DNA of 64,000 nt from Fidelibacterota bacterium (lineage in GTDB: Bacteria; Fidelibacterota; SORT01): positions 62,001 through 126,000 of the forward strand of contig JACZYG010000003.1 in NCBI GenBank assembly GCA_022571215.1, read 5' to 3'. A model generated the notes under the pieces. It was not told the DNA's origin. It saw only the letters and a program-made list of their open reading frames with translations, and ran no database searches. Made by a program: the position numbers and the translations under genes. Shown one piece after another: positions 18,060 to 27,099 of the stretch (its first letter is position 1; each line of letters opens with the position of its first letter).

Positions 18060-19160
18060 TTACAAAATAGATGTTAGACGGTCAGCGAACTTTTCACTCG
18101 AGAAGAGCTCTTCCGCTCGTTTTCTGCCGGCAATTCCATATTTCCTGCGTAATTCCTTATCTTCGGCAAGTTTTAATATCGCATCCGCGAGCGCAACTTC
18201 ATCTTCTGAATTAAATATCAGTCCTGATTCGCCGTTAATGACCAACTCGGGAAGCACATTGACATCAGACGCTATTACTGCCTTTCCGGATGCCATATAT
18301 TCCATACCTATCCTACAAATGACCTCAGAAAAAATAGACGGAATAACGCCAACATCCACCCGGGATAACACCTCGGACAGATTGTCAAAGTTATCAAGCA
18401 GCTGCACACTATCGCTTATACCAAGATTTTCACAGATATTCTTTAAATCACTTTTTTTTATTTGTACTTCTTCCCCCGATATAAGAAATTTTAGATTCTT
18501 ATTTTGCTTTAAAGCTAATGCGGCAGACTTTAGAAAAATAGAATGCCCCTTAACGGGTGAAAACCTGGCAATCAATCCAAAAACAACTTGCTTATTCTCT
18601 TTTCCATTGGAATTTGCATCTATTTCAAATTCTGTCATATCAAGTGGACCTAAGAACGATTTGAATTTACCTCGCGGAATATCGAATGCCTTTGAAAACG
18701 TATTTACAAGCGCTTCACTCGAAGCAATGAATGAGTCTGTATATTTCGTGTAAATATTTTTACTTAGAAAATTAACTTTGGGGGTCATGTCGTCGCTCAA
18801 CGCCCGGATAACATTTATTTTATCACCCAATTTCTTCTTTGCCCTCGTAGCCCAAAAATGTGATGGCGGACCGTGCGGAATAAGGTGCGTGTATTCTCCC
18901 TTTTTAATGAGATTCAGTAGACCGGAAAGCTCGCTGAAGTACTTCAAAGGATTGGTGCTTCTTGGATTAAATCCTGAAAGTACGTTCAGACCAAGTTCTT
19001 TCGCTTTGCCAATCGCAAGAGTCCGATGGTCGCCGACAATATCTGAAGTTAGACCGAAATCTTGAAGCGCTTTAGTTGTATATACGGCAAAATATGATGT
19101 TCCGCTCCACCATCTGTTGTCAACTATATTAAGTATTCGTGGTTTATTTTCTTGTATCAT
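18060..19160 (-). CDS. Glycosyltransferase family 4
   Basis: A 366-residue GT-B enzyme. The C-terminal half has the GT4 pattern: VVFGLIARFSPVKGHSIFLK, then DVGVIPSIFSEVICRIGMEYMA-type E-x7-E segment and KAVIASDVNVLPELVINGESG. The N-terminal half reads like an acceptor domain (NIVDNRWWSGTSYFA). It lies in a group with a GT2, two GT9 and an MsbA-like exporter, so an LPS or lipooligosaccharide sugar transfer is likely; donor and acceptor are unknown. It starts 59 bp from the divergent GT2 gene. Confidence 0.85.
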   Translation of the reverse strand: MIQENKPRILNIVDNRWWSGTSYFAVYTTKALQDFGLTSDIVGDHRTLAIGKAKELGLNVLSGFNPRSTNPLKYFSELSGLLNLIKKGEYTHLIPHGPPSHFWATRAKKKLGDKINVIRALSDDMTPKVNFLSKNIYTKYTDSFIASSEALVNTFSKAFDIPRGKFKSFLGPLDMTEFEIDANSNGKENKQVVFGLIARFSPVKGHSIFLKSAALALKQNKNLKFLISGEEVQIKKSDLKNICENLGISDSVQLLDNFDNLSEVLSRVDVGVIPSIFSEVICRIGMEYMASGKAVIASDVNVLPELVINGESGLIFNSEDEVALADAILKLAEDKELRRKYGIAGRKRAEELFSSEKFADRLTSIL

Positions 19161-19219
19161 CCCGTTACATCAAATAATTTAGTCTTTCAAACTGAAATGA
19201 TACAGCAGACTATTAAATA

Positions 19220-20104
19220 ATGCAAGTAAGTGGTTTTTCTTTTGTCCGTAACGGAATTAAACTCGGCTATCCCATAGTAGAGGCGATTAGCTCCATTCTT
19301 CCAATTTGTGATGAATTTATTATTGCTGTGGGCAAATCAGAGGATGATACGCTCGATCGGATAAAGGCGATCGGCGATAGTAAGATTCGTATTATTGAAA
19401 CGGAATGGGACAAGAAATTATTCGTTCGCGGACAGATAAACTCATTTCAGACGAATATTGCACTAAAAGAGTGTAAAGGAGATTGGTGTTTTTACGTTCA
19501 GGCGGATGAGGTCGTTCACGAATTGTTTCTGCCCATGATCAAATCAAAAATGGAGGAATTTAAGGATGATGATGAAGTTGAAGGTCTCCTATTTAACTAT
19601 CTTCATTTCTGGGGTTCATATGATTATTATCAGGATTCACGGCGATGGTATAAAAGCGAGATACGCGTGATAAAGAATAATTTAGGTATCGAATCCTGGG
19701 AGAGCGCTCAAGGTTTCAGACGCAAATCCCGGAAAATCAGAGTGGTAAAAATAGATGCCGATATATATCACTATGGATGGGTACGTCCACCCAAGGTCAT
19801 GAAAGAGAAATTAATCGCCTTCGAGTCACTCCGCCATGATGAGGATTGGTTACAGAAAAAATTTACCGACACGCCTTCTGAATTTGATTATGGTGATCCA
19901 AAGTTTTTAGCAAGATTCGGCGGGACGCATCCTGAAGTAATGAAAGAAAGAATTAAAGAGCTAAACTGGGATTTTTCGGAAGGTAAGTACGCTGGAAATC
20001 CACACGAGAAGCTGTTTAGCAGAATCAGATCATATTTCGAGGATAAAGTATTACATCAGAGGATAGGTGAATATAAAAACTATATCCTACTGAAAAATAA
20101 GTGA
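19220..20104 (+). CDS. Glycosyltransferase family 2
   Basis: A 294-residue GT-A fold enzyme starting at an ATG. The N-terminus FSFVRNGIKLGYPIVEAISS, the segment CDEFIIAVGKSEDDT and the acidic YVQADEV, which would play the DxD part in binding the nucleotide sugar, follow the family. It contains many charged and aromatic residues and no membrane helix. It is the only plus-strand gene in the LPS-core cluster and ends 23 bp before the convergent GT9 gene. Substrate unknown. Confidence 0.8.
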   Translation: MQVSGFSFVRNGIKLGYPIVEAISSILPICDEFIIAVGKSEDDTLDRIKAIGDSKIRIIETEWDKKLFVRGQINSFQTNIALKECKGDWCFYVQADEVVHELFLPMIKSKMEEFKDDDEVEGLLFNYLHFWGSYDYYQDSRRWYKSEIRVIKNNLGIESWESAQGFRRKSRKIRVVKIDADIYHYGWVRPPKVMKEKLIAFESLRHDEDWLQKKFTDTPSEFDYGDPKFLARFGGTHPEVMKERIKELNWDFSEGKYAGNPHEKLFSRIRSYFEDKVLHQRIGEYKNYILLKNK

Positions 20105-20127
20105 GTTACACGTTTCTCGCAAACTAT

Positions 20128-21231
20128 CTAATGATAAGTAATCTCATCGTATAATTTCATTATCTGGTTCAGAGCATCTGATGGTTCAATGTCACTCACC
20201 GGCGCCGTCCCTCTGGCAAAAATTGACACGTATTTGACTCCAATAGGCTGCCATTCGTTATAATATCTTTCCTCCCTCGTATAGAAAGCTGCTACGGGGA
20301 TATTTACCCCGCACGCTAAATGTACCAAAGCTGTATCGGGTGTAATAACCAGTTTACATTCGCTTAATACCGCCGTTAATGTTGACAGGTCAACAACAGG
20401 TGATATCTTAACTCGATCCGAACTAATAGAATCAGTTATAAAACTTAATCTACTCCTTTGAGAAGGATCTGAAAGAAGCAGAACAGGCTCAGAAATTTTG
20501 TCCAATAATCCTTTGATCACCGCAATTACGAAATCATCAGTGGTATTTCTGTTAAAATGAATCGAAGAGATATTAAAGACTAAAAATTTATTTTTCTTCA
20601 TATCCTTACTTCTTAATAGTTTCTGAGCTTTCTTGCCTGCATCGGTTTTAATTGAAATTGATAAGTTTGGATTTTGTTCGGCACTCGTTTTATCGAAGAG
20701 TTCCAAAAATCTCAGTAGCAGCAGAGACATATGTAGTTCATTGTTCCGCTCAATTTCTATCAAGCAGTTATAAAAATTTGAATATTGGTAATTATACTCG
20801 GATGCGACTTTTATTCCTTTCGGCGCCGCATAATGTGACAGGACAGCATTTGTCAGGCTCTTATTAAGGTTAAGATTAAGCAGAAGGTCAATTTTTCTTT
20901 TTCTTATACTTATTACCTCTGTTAGAGTCTTTATAATGTTTTTTTTCTTAATAAAAACAGCTGAAATATCCGGATCATCTACTATTAAATCCGCGTTCAC
21001 TTCGCTTGCAAATACGAATATTGATGCTTCAGGAATAGATTTCCTTAATGCTCTAATCAACGGTGTTGATACCGCCATATCGCCGATTCTGTCTGTTCTC
21101 AATAATAGAATATTTTTAATACTCGCACTGTTGATGGGAAGGTGAGCTTTATCATTTCTAACAAATAGCTTAAATATTAATTGTAATAATTTTTTATTAT
21201 AATTCTCTATCTGTTTAAAATATTTACGCAT
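20128..21231 (-). CDS. Glycosyltransferase family 9 (heptosyltransferase-like)
   Basis: A 367-residue GT-B enzyme. ILLLRTDRIGDMAVSTPLIRALR near residue 40 is the GT9 N-terminal signature and VITPDTALVHLACGVNIPVAAFY is the donor-site segment. A basic N-terminal stretch of about 40 residues (KQIENYNKKLLQLIFKLF) may bind the inner membrane. It is followed by an intergenic gap of 45 bp after the next GT9 gene upstream. Likely acts on LPS core; the sugar is not defined. Confidence 0.83.
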   Translation of the reverse strand: MRKYFKQIENYNKKLLQLIFKLFVRNDKAHLPINSASIKNILLLRTDRIGDMAVSTPLIRALRKSIPEASIFVFASEVNADLIVDDPDISAVFIKKKNIIKTLTEVISIRKRKIDLLLNLNLNKSLTNAVLSHYAAPKGIKVASEYNYQYSNFYNCLIEIERNNELHMSLLLLRFLELFDKTSAEQNPNLSISIKTDAGKKAQKLLRSKDMKKNKFLVFNISSIHFNRNTTDDFVIAVIKGLLDKISEPVLLLSDPSQRSRLSFITDSISSDRVKISPVVDLSTLTAVLSECKLVITPDTALVHLACGVNIPVAAFYTREERYYNEWQPIGVKYVSIFARGTAPVSDIEPSDALNQIMKLYDEITYH

Positions 21232-21276
21232 GCTAATTACGGAATGAATATTGCAGTATTTTTATTTTATCCACAT

Positions 21277-22338
21277 TTAAAGTAAAGAATTAACTGTAGC
21301 GGCTACGTCTTCATAGGATGGATTGATAGGCATAACTACCTTATGTGGCGGTTTAGTGTAACCATAGCGATCATAATTATCTACCTTGAATATTTGTACA
21401 CAAGGCACTCCCAAAGCAGCTGCGATATGTAGAGGACCATTGTCTCCTGTAATAAATAATTCGCATTTTGATATCATACCTATCACAAGTCCGATCGGAG
21501 CCGATTGAATATGGAATACTCCCGATATTTCGTCTAAGGAAAGGTGTTTGAACAATGCGACTTCATCTGGACCGCTGAACAGTATTACTTTCTTTCCTTT
21601 AGAGGCTAAATCATCGGCTAATTTCACAAACCTATCAAGATCCCATCTCTTGTCATAACGACCTCCGACATGTATCCCTATCAGTGTGTCAGAATGAGAT
21701 ATACCGAGTTTTGTTAATGTATAATCTGCCTGTTCGGTTTCACCTGTAGTAGCCTTAAAACTTGGATAGAGAACTCGGTTCTTATTGGAGATCTGATCCG
21801 CTAAATGCAGCAGTAATTGTGATTCATGCTGTTTTTCGTCAATCTGTGGAATCGCTGTCGTAAGGAATTCCGCTGATTCACGCCTGTCGTAACCTACATA
21901 TACCTTAGATTTTGCAGCTGCTCCGATAAGGATATTGTTCGTGGAAAGCGATGTCATACTCCCGGCATCAATTACCAGATCGTAACCCGCCTTCTTGAGC
22001 CTTTTTCTAAATGAAAAATAGTAGAAAGGATTAGTAGCTGCCCTTTTCTGATTAAATGGAATAACATTTTTTATTACTTTAAATCTGCCAAGTATTTCTC
22101 CGAATTTATAGCCTGTTATAACGTTCAGCTCAGCTAAAGGATAATCATCTTTCAACGCTAAAAGAAGAGGAATTGTGAAGATCAGATTACCTATCCGGTT
22201 ATCCTGACGGATAACAGCAATTTTTTTGATAGACATCTTTCTGATTGCTTCTACAGATACTCGTTCAGACGTTGATATTTTTGAAAGAAATTTTATAAGG
22301 AACCGCTTTAGCTTCCTTTCAAGAAATTTTAATATCAC
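21277..22338 (-). CDS. Glycosyltransferase family 9 (heptosyltransferase-like)
   Basis: A 353-residue GT9 protein with IAVIRQDNRIGNLIFTIPLL, GIHVGGRYDKRWDLDRF and FITGDNGPLHIAAALGVPC. The start is a GTG at 22336-22338, two bases past the msbA-like stop codon, so the two genes are probably cotranscribed. A basic N-terminal helix (RKLKRFLIKFLSK) suggests membrane association. It differs clearly in sequence from the neighbouring GT9, which argues for different positions in the core oligosaccharide. Confidence 0.83.
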   Translation of the reverse strand: MILKFLERKLKRFLIKFLSKISTSERVSVEAIRKMSIKKIAVIRQDNRIGNLIFTIPLLLALKDDYPLAELNVITGYKFGEILGRFKVIKNVIPFNQKRAATNPFYYFSFRKRLKKAGYDLVIDAGSMTSLSTNNILIGAAAKSKVYVGYDRRESAEFLTTAIPQIDEKQHESQLLLHLADQISNKNRVLYPSFKATTGETEQADYTLTKLGISHSDTLIGIHVGGRYDKRWDLDRFVKLADDLASKGKKVILFSGPDEVALFKHLSLDEISGVFHIQSAPIGLVIGMISKCELFITGDNGPLHIAAALGVPCVQIFKVDNYDRYGYTKPPHKVVMPINPSYEDVAATVNSLL

Positions 22339-22340
22339 AA

Positions 22341-24179
22341 TTACTTAAATTGAATATTATAAAGTTTGGAAAAAAGCCCTTCTTCACTAAGAAGCTCTTC
22401 GTGTGTGCCAGTCTGAACAATTAATCCCTTGTCCAACACGATTATCTTATCGGCATTTTTTATTGTTGATAACCGGTGAGCTATTACTATCACAGTTCTG
22501 TTTTTCATAAGCTGCTCAATCGCTTCCTGGACCTTATTTTCTGAGTCGGCGTCAAGAGAAGAGGTCGCCTCATCAAATATCAAAATAGGGGGATTATTCA
22601 AAATAGCCCTCGCTATGGAGATTCTCTGTTGCTGCCCACCTGAAAGACGGGTTCCGCGGTCGCCTATCTCCGTATCATATCCATTTGGAAATTCAATGAT
22701 AAAATCATGAGCGTTTGCCATTTTTGCGGAATTTATTATTTCTTCATCTACAACATCCGGTCTTCCATACGCAATATTACTTCGTATTGTATTATTGAAG
22801 AGGATGACTTCCTGCGTCACGTACCCTGTTAATCTTCGTAAGCTTTTGAGATCTAACTCTTTGAGATTCTTGCCGTCGAGGAGTATCTCGCCCTTTGATG
22901 GGTCGTAAAACCTCGGGATCAAACTTGCAAGTGTTGACTTGCCGGAGCCACTCGGACCTACTAATGCAATCACATCTCCTAAATTTATGGAAAAATTGAT
23001 ATTTTCTAATATTGTGCCCTCTCCGTAGTCGAAAGAAACATCTTTGAATTCAATACTTTCGTGTAACTTGTCAACCGCAATAGCGTTTTCCTTATTGATA
23101 ATCATCGGAACAGTATCAATCACATCGAAAATCCGTTCACCTGCCGCGAGTCCCTCCTGTATACGAGTGTAATGACCTCCAATCGCTTTTAAGGGTTGCA
23201 TCATACTGAATAAAGCGAATAGATACACGATAAAATCATTTGGTTGGATGCTCTCATCAATAATCACTTTTTTACCGCCGTACCACAATACAATTGTTAT
23301 CGCGAGTATTCCAAGCATCTCGGAAATAGGGGTGGACAATTTCCTGAAGACCAATACCCTACGCATACTGCCGTGATACTCTGTGGACTCTTTTCTAAAT
23401 TTATCTGTTTCGTATTCCTCAGTAGCGAATGCTTTAACCACCCGCATTCCGGAAATGGTTTCCTGAATAGCCGAGATTATTCCGGCCATTTTTTCTTGAG
23501 AACGAATAGATTGTTTTCTTAAAAGTTTCCCGATTCTGTAAAGTGCAAAAACCGTACTGAGAGATACGAATAACGATATTATTGTAAGTTTCCAGGAGAT
23601 AACCAACGCAATGAACAGATAGAAAAATAGCAACAACGGATCTTTTATAAGATTCAAGAATGTTGCCGCAATTGCGACATTTACTACTTCTACGTCGTTT
23701 GTCAAACGGGAGATGAGCGTCCCGACACGCGATTTACTGAAATAATCGAGAGAAAGATTGGCAATGCTTTCAAATAGCTCAATTCTGATATCCCGAACAA
23801 CAGATTGCTCTATCAAGGATGTCATGAATAGATTCAGATAATATGCCATATTTTTAATAAAAAATACTATTAGAATTCCTATACAAATGCGATAAAGTGT
23901 CCCCAATTTCGTTTCAGTTACGATGTATGAATTAACATAGTTACTCATCTTGGATTTTAAATCCGATGTGTAATCTGAACCGCTTTCTAATGGAAGCGCA
24001 TCTATCGGAGATACCACAACCTGCTCCACAGCGTCTTGCGGATAAAATATCAAGTTGAAGAGCGGACCTATCATCCAAATTGAGACACTGCTAAATAGCG
24101 CATAAACTATTATCGCCACAACAGCAATGGATAATTTTGGAACATACGGCTTCAAGTAGGATAATAGTCTAAAAAACAA
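22341..24179 (-). CDS. MsbA-like ABC exporter (lipid A/LPS flippase type)
   Basis: Half-transporter of 612 residues: six membrane helices in the first 330 residues, then an ATPase with Walker A GPSGSGKST, signature LSGGQQQR and Walker B ILIFDEATSSLD. Genes of this type beside LPS glycosyltransferases usually flip lipid A-core. Between helices 1 and 2 there is a long polar loop (about residues 46-85) that E. coli MsbA lacks. The start codon is TTG at 24177-24179; no ATG fits the reading frame near the first helix. Confidence 0.83.
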   Translation of the reverse strand: MFFRLLSYLKPYVPKLSIAVVAIIVYALFSSVSIWMIGPLFNLIFYPQDAVEQVVVSPIDALPLESGSDYTSDLKSKMSNYVNSYIVTETKLGTLYRICIGILIVFFIKNMAYYLNLFMTSLIEQSVVRDIRIELFESIANLSLDYFSKSRVGTLISRLTNDVEVVNVAIAATFLNLIKDPLLLFFYLFIALVISWKLTIISLFVSLSTVFALYRIGKLLRKQSIRSQEKMAGIISAIQETISGMRVVKAFATEEYETDKFRKESTEYHGSMRRVLVFRKLSTPISEMLGILAITIVLWYGGKKVIIDESIQPNDFIVYLFALFSMMQPLKAIGGHYTRIQEGLAAGERIFDVIDTVPMIINKENAIAVDKLHESIEFKDVSFDYGEGTILENINFSINLGDVIALVGPSGSGKSTLASLIPRFYDPSKGEILLDGKNLKELDLKSLRRLTGYVTQEVILFNNTIRSNIAYGRPDVVDEEIINSAKMANAHDFIIEFPNGYDTEIGDRGTRLSGGQQQRISIARAILNNPPILIFDEATSSLDADSENKVQEAIEQLMKNRTVIVIAHRLSTIKNADKIIVLDKGLIVQTGTHEELLSEEGLFSKLYNIQFK

Positions 24180-24278
24180 TTATTCAGTTACTCATTTACG
24201 GTAATTAAAATCTTTTGAATATATTAATTTATGATATAGAATCGATGAAAACAATCAATGTAGTGACTCGCCGTTTGG

Positions 24279-24980
24279 CTATAATCTCTTAGAAAAATCA
24301 GTTTTGAATTTTTCGTAATCCAGAAGAACCAACTTTTTGCCTTTTCTCTCAATGTAACCCTTATCAGCAAACTCACTTAACATTCTTGATATGGTTTCCC
24401 TCGAAGTTCCGGACATGTTTGCCATATCTTGCTGCATCGGCAATTCCTCTATAGTTACCTTTCCCATTTTGAAAGTACCAGATTCCTCTGCTATTCGTAA
24501 TATAGTCATGGCGACTCTGTTTTCGGCATCCGCGAGTGAAAGATATTCTATCTGCTGATCTGACTTTCTGATCCTGCCCGCCAACTCTTCGAGCAAGGTA
24601 ATAGCTATCTGGGGTGTGGATTTGATAATGCTCAGAAAATTATCTCTTTTTAGGATAAATACTTCGCAATCTGAAAGAGCGATGACATTCGCTGAACGTG
24701 ATTCACCATCTAAGAGAGACATTTCCCCAAAAAACTCACCTTCTCCCAATATGGAAAGTATCACCTCCTTACCTTCTTCACTCAAGCGAGTAATTTTGAC
24801 TTTCCCCTTTTTTATGATGAAAAGGGAGTCTCCCTGATCTTCTTCAAATAAAATGATGTTGGATTTCGTGTAAGAACGTGTAATAACATGGTTCCAGATC
24901 TCTTTCTGTTCTGATTCCTCAAGTTCGCCAAACAACGGGAGGTTTTGCAATAATTGATAACTCAAGCCTCTATACACCAA
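24279..24980 (-). CDS. Crp/Fnr family transcriptional regulator
   Basis: A 233-residue regulator with a cyclic-nucleotide-binding-type sensor domain (about 15-135, with GDSLFIIKKGKVKI and GEFFGEMSLLDGESRSA) and a winged helix (about 165-220, MQQDMANMSGTSRETISRML). The PGEMxLLDGxxRSA-like segment is close to the cAMP-binding consensus (GEMSLLDGESRSA), so nucleotide binding is possible. There is no N-terminal cysteine cluster as in Fnr. The start is TTG at 24978-24980 or the next codon, GTG. Targets are unknown. It is divergent from rpsT with a 219-bp gap. Confidence 0.88.
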   Translation of the reverse strand: MVYRGLSYQLLQNLPLFGELEESEQKEIWNHVITRSYTKSNIILFEEDQGDSLFIIKKGKVKITRLSEEGKEVILSILGEGEFFGEMSLLDGESRSANVIALSDCEVFILKRDNFLSIIKSTPQIAITLLEELAGRIRKSDQQIEYLSLADAENRVAMTILRIAEESGTFKMGKVTIEELPMQQDMANMSGTSRETISRMLSEFADKGYIERKGKKLVLLDYEKFKTDFSKRL

Positions 24981-25135
24981 AAGAATTGATTTTGAACGAT
25001 TACCATGTTGAACACATCCATCACACTAAATTATCCGGGTTTACACCTTATAAGCAAGGGAATTGTACAAAATATCATCATGTATTCATTTCAAATTTAG
25101 CTGGAAAATTATATGAGTTATTTCTTAAAAAGAAA

Positions 25136-25164
25136 TTGACATCTACCTCTTATCATTATATATT
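25136..25164 (+). promoter_or_regulatory. Sigma-70-type promoter of rpsT
   Basis: TTGACA at 25136-25141 and TATATT at 25159-25164 are separated by 17 bases, close to consensus. Transcription would start near 25171, giving a leader of about 29 bases before the rpsT ATG at 25200, which has GAGGAG at 25191-25196. Confidence 0.75.
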
Positions 25165-25199
25165 AGGCTGCTTAAAACTAAGAAAACTTAGAGGAGTAT

Positions 25200-25454
25200 A
25201 TGGCACACCATAAGTCAACGATTAAGAGAATTAAAACTGACGCTAAAAGGCGTCTTAGAAATAACGGCTTTAAATCTAAGATGAAAACCCACATAAAAAA
25301 AGTTCTCGAGTCCAAAGTAAAAGAAGAAGCTGAAGTTCTTTTCCGCCAAACGGTAAAAATGATCGATCAAATTGCATCTAAAAAGATTATCCATAAGAAA
25401 AGAGCCGCTTCTCACAAATCAAAACTTGCTTTGTACGTAAACTCTCTTAGCTGA
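25200..25454 (+). CDS. rpsT: Small ribosomal subunit protein S20
   Basis: An 84-residue, strongly basic protein that starts AHHKSTIKRIKTDAKRR and has the family segment HKKRAASHKSKLA near the end. S20 binds 16S rRNA early in 30S assembly. It is a single-gene unit with its own near-consensus promoter, a GAGGAG ribosome site 3 bases before the ATG, and a hairpin just after the stop. It faces guaB tail to tail. Confidence 0.97.
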   Translation: MAHHKSTIKRIKTDAKRRLRNNGFKSKMKTHIKKVLESKVKEEAEVLFRQTVKMIDQIASKKIIHKKRAASHKSKLALYVNSLS

Positions 25455-25467
25455 AAAAACCGATACG

Positions 25468-25495
25468 ACCGCTGCGTAAGCGGTTCTTGTTGTTA
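25468..25495 (+). terminator. Rho-independent terminator of rpsT, possibly shared with guaB
   Basis: Stem ACCGCT (25468-25473), loop of five, AGCGGT (25479-25484), then a T-rich tail TTCTTGTTGTT-like. On the minus strand a run of six T lies 8 bases past the same stem (complement of 25454-25460), so it may also end guaB transcripts, though less ideally. Confidence 0.6.
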
Positions 25496-25501
25496 ACTAT
25501 C

Positions 25502-26995
25502 TCAGACCTGACCATGCGATTGATAATTCGGAGCCTCTCGCGAAATTATCAGATCGTGCGGGTGTGATTCCTTTATTCCGGAGAGCGTGATCTTGACAAA
25601 TTGCGCATTTTCTTGTAGCGATTCTATGTTAGGCGCTCCGCAATATCCCATTGCCGCTCTTATTCCACCAACGAATTGATGTATAGATTCCCGCACCGAA
25701 CCCCGATAGGGTACTCTTCCTTCTATACCTTCGGGGACCAATTTGGTACTTTCTTCGTCCTCCTGAAAATACCTGTCACTTCCGCCTTTTTGCATAGCGC
25801 TTATTGATCCCATTCCACGATAGTTTTTAAACCATCTGCCATCAAGCAAAATCATTTCACCCGGACTCTCTTCCATTCCTGCTAATACGCTCCCCATCAT
25901 CACCGTGGAAGCTCCGGCTGCCAAAGCCTTCGCAATATCCCCCGAATATCGTATACCTCCATCCGCGATTATCGGAACATTCATTTCTTTTGCAGCTTTA
26001 TGGCAGTTCATAATAGCGGTAAGTTGAGGCATCCCAACTCCCGTAACAACTCGCGTCGTACATGATGCGCCCGGTCCGATACCAACCTTGACCGCATCCG
26101 CTCCGTGTTTTATAAGTTCTTTGGTACCTTCCCCGGTGACTACATTACCTGCGACCACCTCCTGCTCAGGATACATTTTTTTAACTTTTTTCAGAAGATC
26201 CATTACACCTTTTGAATGTCCATGGGCTGAATCAATTACGAGCACATCTATCTGTGAATTTATCAAACGCTCTGCGCGTTCTATCGAATCTTTTGCCACT
26301 CCGATTGCAGCGCCTACTCTAAGTCTACCTTGAGAATCTTTGGAAGCATTCGGATATTTTCTTGATTTTTCAATATCCTTTACAGTCAGTAAACCCTTCA
26401 AATTATTTGAATTATCTACCAACGGTAGTTTTTCTATCCGATTATCAGCGAGTATTTTTAGAGCTTCTTCGAATGATGTGTCGTACGGCGCGGTGATCAG
26501 ATTCTCACCTGATGTCATCACCTCCGAAATAACGATAGATTTATCTTCCACATTCCATAAATCTCTATAGGTCACAATCCCCCGGACCTGACCATCTTCC
26601 ACAACCGGGAATCCGGAAATACCTTTTGATTTGATAAGCTTTAAGGCGTCGCCCACGGTCTTTGACGATTCTATCGTCACCGGATCTTTTATAATCGTGC
26701 TCTCGGCTCTTTTGACTTTATCAACTTCGATGACCTGTTCTTCAATGCTCTGATTGCGGTGAAGTATCCCGATACCACCCAATTTAGCCATCTGAATTGC
26801 CATATCAGCGCCAGTTACAGTATCCATTGCCGCAGATACAAGCGGAAGAGATAGAGTGAGATTACGTGTTATCTTTGATTTAAGATCTACTTCTCTTGGG
26901 AGAACTTCGGAATGGGCGGGAACGAGCAACACGTCATCAAATGTTAATGCTTCAAATATTATTTTCTCTGTCAATTTTATTTTCTCTATTTGCAA
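25502..26995 (-). CDS. guaB: Inosine-5'-monophosphate dehydrogenase
   Basis: Oxidises IMP to XMP, the committed step of GMP synthesis. The 497 residues have the TIM barrel start [17 protein letters not shown], a pair of CBS domains at about residues 100-215 and the catalytic loop [15 protein letters not shown] with its cysteine. [10 protein letters not shown] and [20 protein letters not shown] are typical. The start must be non-ATG: TTG at 26993-26995, or the TTG seven codons on; the only upstream in-frame ATG is followed at once by a stop. Confidence 0.96.
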   Translation of the reverse strand: MQIEKIKLTEKIIFEALTFDDVLLVPAHSEVLPREVDLKSKITRNLTLSLPLVSAAMDTVTGADMAIQMAKLGGIGILHRNQSIEEQVIEVDKVKRAESTIIKDPVTIESSKTVGDALKLIKSKGISGFPVVEDGQVRGIVTYRDLWNVEDKSIVISEVMTSGENLITAPYDTSFEEALKILADNRIEKLPLVDNSNNLKGLLTVKDIEKSRKYPNASKDSQGRLRVGAAIGVAKDSIERAERLINSQIDVLVIDSAHGHSKGVMDLLKKVKKMYPEQEVVAGNVVTGEGTKELIKHGADAVKVGIGPGASCTTRVVTGVGMPQLTAIMNCHKAAKEMNVPIIADGGIRYSGDIAKALAAGASTVMMGSVLAGMEESPGEMILLDGRWFKNYRGMGSISAMQKGGSDRYFQEDEESTKLVPEGIEGRVPYRGSVRESIHQFVGGIRAAMGYCGAPNIESLQENAQFVKITLSGIKESHPHDLIISREAPNYQSHGQV

Positions 26996-27099
26996 GTTCC
27001 GCTACATTGCTTCTAACTCAGTATCATACAAACCGCATCATATAGCCAGCATGCCGGATTAAGCGCTAAATATAATCATTGTGCCTTGATTATACAGCA

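Noticed and set aside
18238-18753. Plus-strand open frame of 171 codons inside the GT4 gene
   Set aside because: It is antisense to a clear glycosyltransferase and shows only mirrored composition.
24986-25213. Plus-strand open frame of 75 codons upstream of rpsT
   Set aside because: It spans the rpsT promoter and ribosome site and overlaps the rpsT start; composition is not protein-like and no family is recognised.
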